Positions 59,488 through 64,000 of a stretch of 64,000 bases of DNA are shown one piece after another. Made by a program: the position numbers and the translations under genes. The notes under the pieces were generated by a model. It made no database searches. It saw only the letters and a program-made list of their open reading frames with translations, and was not told the DNA's origin. Source of the DNA: JBBROS01 sp963752225 (lineage in GTDB: Bacteria > Pseudomonadota > Alphaproteobacteria > Acetobacterales > Acetobacteraceae); NCBI GenBank assembly GCA_963752225.1, contig CAVVXS010000007.1:496001-560000 (forward strand), written 5' to 3'. The stretch's first letter is position 1, and every line of letters begins with the position of its first letter.

Positions 59488-60509
59488 TCCGCCGCCGCAC
59501 CGTGCTTGCCGGCGCCGCGCTGCTGGCCGGGCGGCCCGTCTGGGCCCAGCAAGCCTCGCCGGCGCTGGTGGCCGCGGCCAAGCAGGAGGGCGCCGTCACC
59601 TTCTACACCTCGGTCGACGTGGCAGTGGCCGAGAAGATGACGGCGCTGTTCAACGTCGAATTTCCCGAGATCAAATTGCGGGTTGAGCGTTCCGGCGCCG
59701 AGCGGATCCTGCAGCGGCTGATGCAGGAATACGGCAGCGGTATCAAGCAGGCCGACGTGGTCGAGAGCTCCGACATCACGAGCTTCATCGATTGGAAGGC
59801 GCGCGGCTGGATGGCGCCGTTCGTGCCGGACGACGTCGGCCAGTTCTGGCCAGCCGACCAGAAAGACCCGGATGGCTGTTTCGCCACCGTGCGGGCGCAT
59901 CTCAGCGTGGTCGCCTACAACACCCGCCAGGTAAAGCCCGAGCAGGCGCCGCGCAGCCTCGCCGACCTGCTGCTGCCGCAATGGCGGATGCGCATGGTCA
60001 AGGCGCATCCGGCCTATAGCGGCACCATCCTGACCGGCACCTACGCGATCGTGCAGGCGCTCGGCTGGGAGTATTTCGAGAAGCTTGCCAAGCAGCGGGT
60101 GATGCAGGTGCAATCCTCGACCGAGCCGCCCAAGAAGGTGGCGCAAGGCGAGCGCTCGGTGATGGCCGATGGCAACGAATACAACTGCTTCTTCCTGCGC
60201 GAAGGCGGCGAGCCGGTCGAGATCGTTTACGCGCCCGAAGGTTCGCCGCTGGTTCCGGGTCAGTCCGGCGTGCTGAAGGATGCGCCGCACCCGAATGCGG
60301 CGCGGCTGTTCGCCAACTTCCTGTTCAGCCAGGAGTGCCAGCAACTCATGGGCGATGTCGGCGGGCTGCGCTCATTCCATCCGAAGGTGGTGCTGAAGCC
60401 CGGCCGCAAGCCGCTGTCGGAGATCAAGCTGCTGCATGCCGACCCGGCGGCGCTGGCTCGCGGCACCGACGAACTGAAGCAGCGCTACGCCCAAGTGTTC
60501 GGCGTGTAG
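59481..60509 (+). CDS. ABC transporter substrate-binding protein (paralogue 2)
   Basis: A 342-residue paralogue of the product at 57204, with a twin-arginine-like leader (MLIRRRTVLAGAALLAG) cut near VWAQQASP. Shared blocks include SGAERILQRLMQEY, ADVVESSDITSFIDWKARGW, VKAHPAYSGTILTGTYA, AKQRVMQVQSSTEPPKK and APHPNAARLFANFLFSQ. It overlaps the ATPase stop and is followed by the permease, so it is the transporter's main receptor; the divergent copy may widen the ligand range. Ligand unknown. Confidence 0.9.
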   Translation: MLIRRRTVLAGAALLAGRPVWAQQASPALVAAAKQEGAVTFYTSVDVAVAEKMTALFNVEFPEIKLRVERSGAERILQRLMQEYGSGIKQADVVESSDITSFIDWKARGWMAPFVPDDVGQFWPADQKDPDGCFATVRAHLSVVAYNTRQVKPEQAPRSLADLLLPQWRMRMVKAHPAYSGTILTGTYAIVQALGWEYFEKLAKQRVMQVQSSTEPPKKVAQGERSVMADGNEYNCFFLREGGEPVEIVYAPEGSPLVPGQSGVLKDAPHPNAARLFANFLFSQECQQLMGDVGGLRSFHPKVVLKPGRKPLSEIKLLHADPAALARGTDELKQRYAQVFGV

Positions 60510-60552
60510 TGAGCTGTCCGGTCGAATACGCCGTCATGTCCTTGTTCGACGC

Positions 60553-62292
60553 ATGCCGCCCGCATCGTCGTTGACGCTGCCGATCGCCTCGCCGGTGCCG
60601 GCGGGGCCGCGGCGCCGGATCGATCCGTCGATGGCGGTGTTCGTCGCGGTGGCCGCCGTGCTGTGCATCCTGGTGCTGCTGCCGCTCGGCTGGCTCGGCT
60701 ATTTCGCGCTCACCGACGCCATCGGCGCGCCGACGTTCGCGAACCTTGCCAAGCTCGCGACCGACCCGGCGCTCAGCACCCCGCTGCTCACCTCGCTCGG
60801 CATCGCCGTCTGTTCCGCGCTGGCCGCCTGCGCCGTCGCGACCCCGGTCGCTTGGCTGGTTGCGCGCACCGACATGCCGGCCGCCGGCGCCGTCCGGGCG
60901 CTGGTGACGGCGTCGTTCGTGACGCCGCCGTTCCTGGGCGCCATCGCCTGGGAGCTGCTGGCCGCGCCCAATTCGGGAATGCTGAACCAGTTCGGGCGCT
61001 GGGCGCTCGGGCTCGAGGAGTACGACTACGTGTTCGACATCTACACCACGACCGGCGTGGTGTTCGTGATCGCGTGCTACTCCTTCGCCTTCGTGTTCAC
61101 CCTGCTGGCCAACGCGCTCGAGCGGGTGCCGGCCGATCTCGAGGACGCGTCGGCGATCCTGGGCGGCGGTTCGTGGCAGACGATGCGCCGGGTGACGCTG
61201 CCGCTGGTGCTGCCGGCGATGCTGGCCGGCGGGCTCGTTGCCTTCATGCAGGCGCTGACGGTGTTCGGCACGCCGGCGATCCTGGCGATGCCGGGCGGGT
61301 TCCACACCCTGACGACGCGGATCTGGAGCCTGTTCCAGTATCCGCCGCAAACCAATTTGGCCGCGGCCGCATCGATCCCGCTGCTGCTGGTGACGCTCGG
61401 CGTGCTGCAGCTGCAGCGGTGGCTGCTGGGGCGGCGCTCCTTCGTGGTGGTCGGCGGCAAGAACAGCAATGCCCGCCGCATCCGGCTCGGCGGTTGGCGC
61501 TGGCCGGCGCTTGTTCTGTGCTTGCTGGTGCTCGCTTGCCCGGTGTTTCTGCCCTATCTCGCGCTGCTGAAGGCGGCCGTCGTCAAGAACCTGTCGGACC
61601 CGCTGTCGTGGTCGACGCTGAGCACCGAGCACATCGCCTTCGCGCTGTGGGGCTATTCGGCCACGCGGGGCGCGATGATCAACACGCTGCTGCTGGGGGT
61701 CGGCAGCGCGACCATCGTGACGGCGATGGTGCTGGTGGTTGCCTATCTCAGCGGCCGCCGGCTAGTTCCTGGGCACCGGGCGCTTGCCAGCCTGGCGATG
61801 GCGCCGTTGGCCGTGCCGGGCATCGTCATGGGCGTCGGCCTGTTCCTGGTCTACGCCCGGCCGCCGTTCGTGCTCTACGGCACCTTGTGGATCCTGCTGG
61901 TCGGGTTCGTCACCCTGGAGCTTCCGGCCGGGTTCCAGCAGGTGCAGGCGGCGCTGACCGGCCTGCATGTCGAACTGGAGGAGGCGTCGCGCATCTTCGG
62001 CGCGTCGCGCTTGCGCGCCTTGTGGCAGATCACGGCGCCGCTGCTGAAGCGGACCATCGTCGCCACCTGGTGCATCGTGTTCATCGGCGTCATCCGCGAG
62101 CTGTCGGCGACGGTGCTGCTGACCACGTCGAACACCAAGGTGATCTCGGTGGTGATCTACGACCTCAACGAAAGCGGCGACCTCGGGGCTATTTCGGTCC
62201 TGGGGATTGCCTTGCTGCTGGTGACCTTCGCGATCATCGTGCTCGTGAACCGGTTGTCGAACATCGGCAGCCGGCCGGTGGTCGGGCCATGA
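60553..62292 (+). CDS. ABC transporter permease, fused two-domain (FbpB-like)
   Basis: A 579-residue permease made of two fused membrane domains of about six helices each, as in FbpB/AfuB. Both halves carry an EAA-type cytoplasmic loop: LEDASAILGGGSWQTMRRV near residue 195 and LEEASRIFGASRLRALWQI near 475. Hydrophobic helices begin at AVFVAVAAVLCILVLLPLGW. With the ATPase and the two binding proteins it forms a complete importer. Its stop overlaps the start of the GntR gene (ATGA). ATG 60553 is the first in-frame start after the SBP gene, 44 bases away. Confidence 0.93.
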   Translation: MPPASSLTLPIASPVPAGPRRRIDPSMAVFVAVAAVLCILVLLPLGWLGYFALTDAIGAPTFANLAKLATDPALSTPLLTSLGIAVCSALAACAVATPVAWLVARTDMPAAGAVRALVTASFVTPPFLGAIAWELLAAPNSGMLNQFGRWALGLEEYDYVFDIYTTTGVVFVIACYSFAFVFTLLANALERVPADLEDASAILGGGSWQTMRRVTLPLVLPAMLAGGLVAFMQALTVFGTPAILAMPGGFHTLTTRIWSLFQYPPQTNLAAAASIPLLLVTLGVLQLQRWLLGRRSFVVVGGKNSNARRIRLGGWRWPALVLCLLVLACPVFLPYLALLKAAVVKNLSDPLSWSTLSTEHIAFALWGYSATRGAMINTLLLGVGSATIVTAMVLVVAYLSGRRLVPGHRALASLAMAPLAVPGIVMGVGLFLVYARPPFVLYGTLWILLVGFVTLELPAGFQQVQAALTGLHVELEEASRIFGASRLRALWQITAPLLKRTIVATWCIVFIGVIRELSATVLLTTSNTKVISVVIYDLNESGDLGAISVLGIALLLVTFAIIVLVNRLSNIGSRPVVGP

Positions 62293-62987
62293 GCCTGCCG
62301 CCGCCCACGCTGCTGGAGCTGCGCCGCGGCAGCACGCTGTCGTCGATCGTGGCGACCGAGTTGAGCAAGCTCATCATGGCTGGCGAGTTTCCCGGCGGCG
62401 CCCGGCTCAACGAGGCCGAGCTCGCCGCCCGTTTCGGCATCAGCCGCGGGCCGGTGCGGGAAGCGCTGCGCACCATCGAGCGGGATGGGCTCGTGGTCGG
62501 CATCGCCAACCGCGGCGTGTTCGTGCGCACGGTCGACGCGCGGGCGGCGGCCGAGATCTACGACCTCCGCGCGGCGCTGTTCTCGATGGCGAGCTGGATC
62601 ATTGCCGGCGGCGCTGCAGCGGAGGTGTTGGACACCATGGAGGCGCTGGTCCAAACCATGGCAACGGCGGCGGCGGCCGCCGACCTCGACACCTATTACG
62701 ACGCCAATCTCGAGTTCCACGGCTGCATCGTCCGCGCCGCCGGCAACACCCGGCTGCAGGAGCAATATGCCGGGCTGATCCAGGAGCTGCATCTGTTCCG
62801 GCGGCGGTCGCTGGTCACGCCGGGGCGAATGGCCAAGTCCAACGCCGAGCACCGGGAGCTGCTGGACGCGGTGCGCCGCGGCGAGCGCGAGCGGGCCGCG
62901 GACTTGGCGCGGGCGCACGTGCTGGTCAGCCAACCCCGGCCTCCGGATGCCGCCGGGGACGACGCTCCGGCCAGTGCTCCGACCTGA
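62289..62987 (+). CDS. GntR-family transcriptional regulator (FCD/FadR subfamily)
   Basis: A 232-residue regulator. The N-terminal winged helix is typical of GntR: LIMAGEFPGGARLNEAELAA, then SRGPVREALRTIERDGL and ANRGVFVRTVD. The C-terminal FCD domain has helices with likely metal ligands (YYDANLEFHGCIVRAAGN, SNAEHRELLDAVRRG), binding a carboxylate effector in related proteins. It overlaps the permease stop and precedes the second MmgE/PrpD gene by 10 bases. TTGTCAACA dyads near its own operon and two other promoters suit this family. The effector is unknown. Confidence 0.93.
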   Translation: MSLPPPTLLELRRGSTLSSIVATELSKLIMAGEFPGGARLNEAELAARFGISRGPVREALRTIERDGLVVGIANRGVFVRTVDARAAAEIYDLRAALFSMASWIIAGGAAAEVLDTMEALVQTMATAAAAADLDTYYDANLEFHGCIVRAAGNTRLQEQYAGLIQELHLFRRRSLVTPGRMAKSNAEHRELLDAVRRGERERAADLARAHVLVSQPRPPDAAGDDAPASAPT

Positions 62988-62997
62988 GGCAAACAGC

Positions 62998-64000
62998 ATG
63001 GCCGATCCTGACACCCCGTCGCTGACGGGCCACGTCGCCGCGTTCGCGGCCGGCACGACGGTGCGCGACCTGCCCGACGCGGTGGTCGAGTTGGGCCGCA
63101 AGTCGATCCTGGACGGGCTGGGCCTCGCCTTGGCCGGGTCGGTCGCCCCAAGCGGGCGCATCGTCGCCGCCTACCTGGCCGATCTCGGCTTTTCCGCGGG
63201 CGACAGCAGCGTGCTCGGCACTGCGATGCGGCTGCCGGCGCGGTTCTCGGCCTTCGCCAACGGCATCGCCATCCATGCCGACGATTTCGACGACACCCAG
63301 CTCGCGGTGGCCACCGACCGCGTGTACGGCCTGCTGATGCACCCGACCGCCCCCGTGCTGCCGGCCGTGCTCGCGGTGGCGGAGCGGGAAGGCGCCAGCG
63401 GAGCGGCCTTCACCGCCGCCTACCATGTCGGGATCGAGGTGTGCTGCAAGGTGGCCGAGGCGGCCGCGCCCCGACACTACCAAGACGGGTTCCACACCAC
63501 CGGCACCTGCGGCACGTTCGGCGCCGCCGCGGGGGTCGCGAACCTGCTGCGGATAGACGCGGACCGCACGGCGCTCGTGCTCGGCCTGGCCGGCAGCCAA
63601 TCCGCCGGGCTGCGCGAGAACTTCGGCAGCATGACCAAGCCGTTCCATCCCGGGCGCTCGGCGGAAAGCGGGGTGCTGGCCGCGGATTTGGTGCGGCGCG
63701 GCTGGTCGGCGACGTCGACGGTGCTCGAAGCGCGGCGCGGTTTCTACAACGCGGCCGCCGGCGGCTACGACGACGCGGCGATCCGCGGGCGGCTGGGCGC
63801 GCCGTGGACGTTTGCAACGCCGGGCATCTCGATCAAGCCGTACCCGTCGGGCTCGCTGACCCATCCCGGCATGTCGCTGCTGTCGCGGTTGATCGAGGAG
63901 CACCACATCCGGCCGGAGCAGGTCGCGTCGGTGCGGGTCGGTACCAACCGGCACATGCCGACCACCTTGCTGCACAACGACCCCAAGGACGAGCTGCAAG
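62998..64000 (+). CDS. MmgE/PrpD family protein (paralogue 2), cut by window edge
   Basis: The first 334 residues of a second MmgE/PrpD protein; the end lies beyond the window. It starts MADPDTPSLTGHVAAFAAGT, then KSILDGLGLALAG, NGIAIHADDFDDTQ (the metal/substrate D-D-x-D region), GFHTTGTCGTFGAAAGVANL, GLRENFGSMTKPFHPGRSAE and SIKPYPSGSLTHPGMSLL. It is not a close copy of paralogue 1. It follows the GntR gene by 10 bases in the importer operon, so both arms of the cluster carry one PrpD-type enzyme. The reaction is not known. Confidence 0.9.
   Translation, partial: MADPDTPSLTGHVAAFAAGTTVRDLPDAVVELGRKSILDGLGLALAGSVAPSGRIVAAYLADLGFSAGDSSVLGTAMRLPARFSAFANGIAIHADDFDDTQLAVATDRVYGLLMHPTAPVLPAVLAVAEREGASGAAFTAAYHVGIEVCCKVAEAAAPRHYQDGFHTTGTCGTFGAAAGVANLLRIDADRTALVLGLAGSQSAGLRENFGSMTKPFHPGRSAESGVLAADLVRRGWSATSTVLEARRGFYNAAAGGYDDAAIRGRLGAPWTFATPGISIKPYPSGSLTHPGMSLLSRLIEEHHIRPEQVASVRVGTNRHMPTTLLHNDPKDELQ

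Noticed and set aside
57204..62292. Annotation as a ferric iron importer
   Set aside because: The fold resembles FbpA/FbpB, but neighbours are PrpD, SDR and GntR genes and the promoter carries GntR-like, not Fur-like, sites. Kept only as an alternative.

Overview
The window is very GC-rich, almost fully coding DNA with third-position G/C bias, many 4-nt start/stop overlaps (ATGA, GTGA, TTGA) and frequent GTG/TTG starts. A CcrM-type GANTC methyltransferase beside rnhB, a UPF0262 protein, a MucR-free housekeeping set typical of alphaproteobacteria, and an alphaproteobacterial palindromic repeat point to an alphaproteobacterium, most likely Rhodospirillales/Acetobacteraceae (inference from gene content, not a computed placement). 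No rRNA, tRNA, insertion sequence, prophage or CRISPR array was seen. No gene-free gap exceeds 300 bases; the largest (29812-30104) is a divergent intergenic region in which I recognise nothing specific.

Region by region. 0-9.3 kb: glycyl-tRNA synthetase (glyS/glyQ), a CoA-binding protein, a DUF2076 protein, a thioesterase, ygfZ, then a tightly overlapping operon of two glycosyltransferases, an asparagine synthase and a dihydroorotase. 9.3-16.9 kb: small enzymes (DUF4440, GFA, SDR), xseA, purD, an MFS gene broken by a one-base frameshift, and a CMD-kynureninase pair. 17-19 kb: a secreted M10/RTX-like metalloprotease and a His-rich PEP-CTERM protein. 19.2-26.9 kb: tRNA/rRNA modification genes (tadA, rluB-like, rsmD), a lipoprotein, bdcA, mutL, an M20 peptidase and a frameshifted HbpS/GlcG-like gene. 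27-34 kb: an operon of SDR, NagA-like deacetylase and orphan solute-binding protein; a transglycosylase; a double cold-shock protein; a trypsin-like protein; a CaiB-type CoA-transferase. 34-41 kb: HI0933-type flavoprotein, AI-2E-family permease with an extra C-terminal domain, ECF sigma/NrsF anti-sigma pair, ccrM, rnhB, DUF983, UPF0262. 41-53 kb: greB with a CsoR/FrmR-family repressor and its operator, an OprB porin, a large hybrid histidine kinase, a potassium channel, mntH/mntR with an MntR box, a lone receiver protein and two tandem secreted ferritin-like proteins.

53-64 kb is the most interesting part: a fluoroacetate-dehalogenase-like hydrolase divergent from an enoyl-CoA hydratase, then an SDR, a MmgE/PrpD protein and a solute-binding protein divergent from an ABC ATPase, second solute-binding protein, fused two-domain permease, a GntR/FCD regulator and a second MmgE/PrpD protein (cut by the window edge). 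Near-identical dyads of the form ATTGTCAACA occur in both divergent promoter regions and again before the CoA-transferase at 32.5 kb. I infer one GntR-controlled regulon for uptake and CoA-dependent breakdown of an organic, perhaps halogenated, acid. The enzymes and motifs are visible; the substrate and the shared control are inference.
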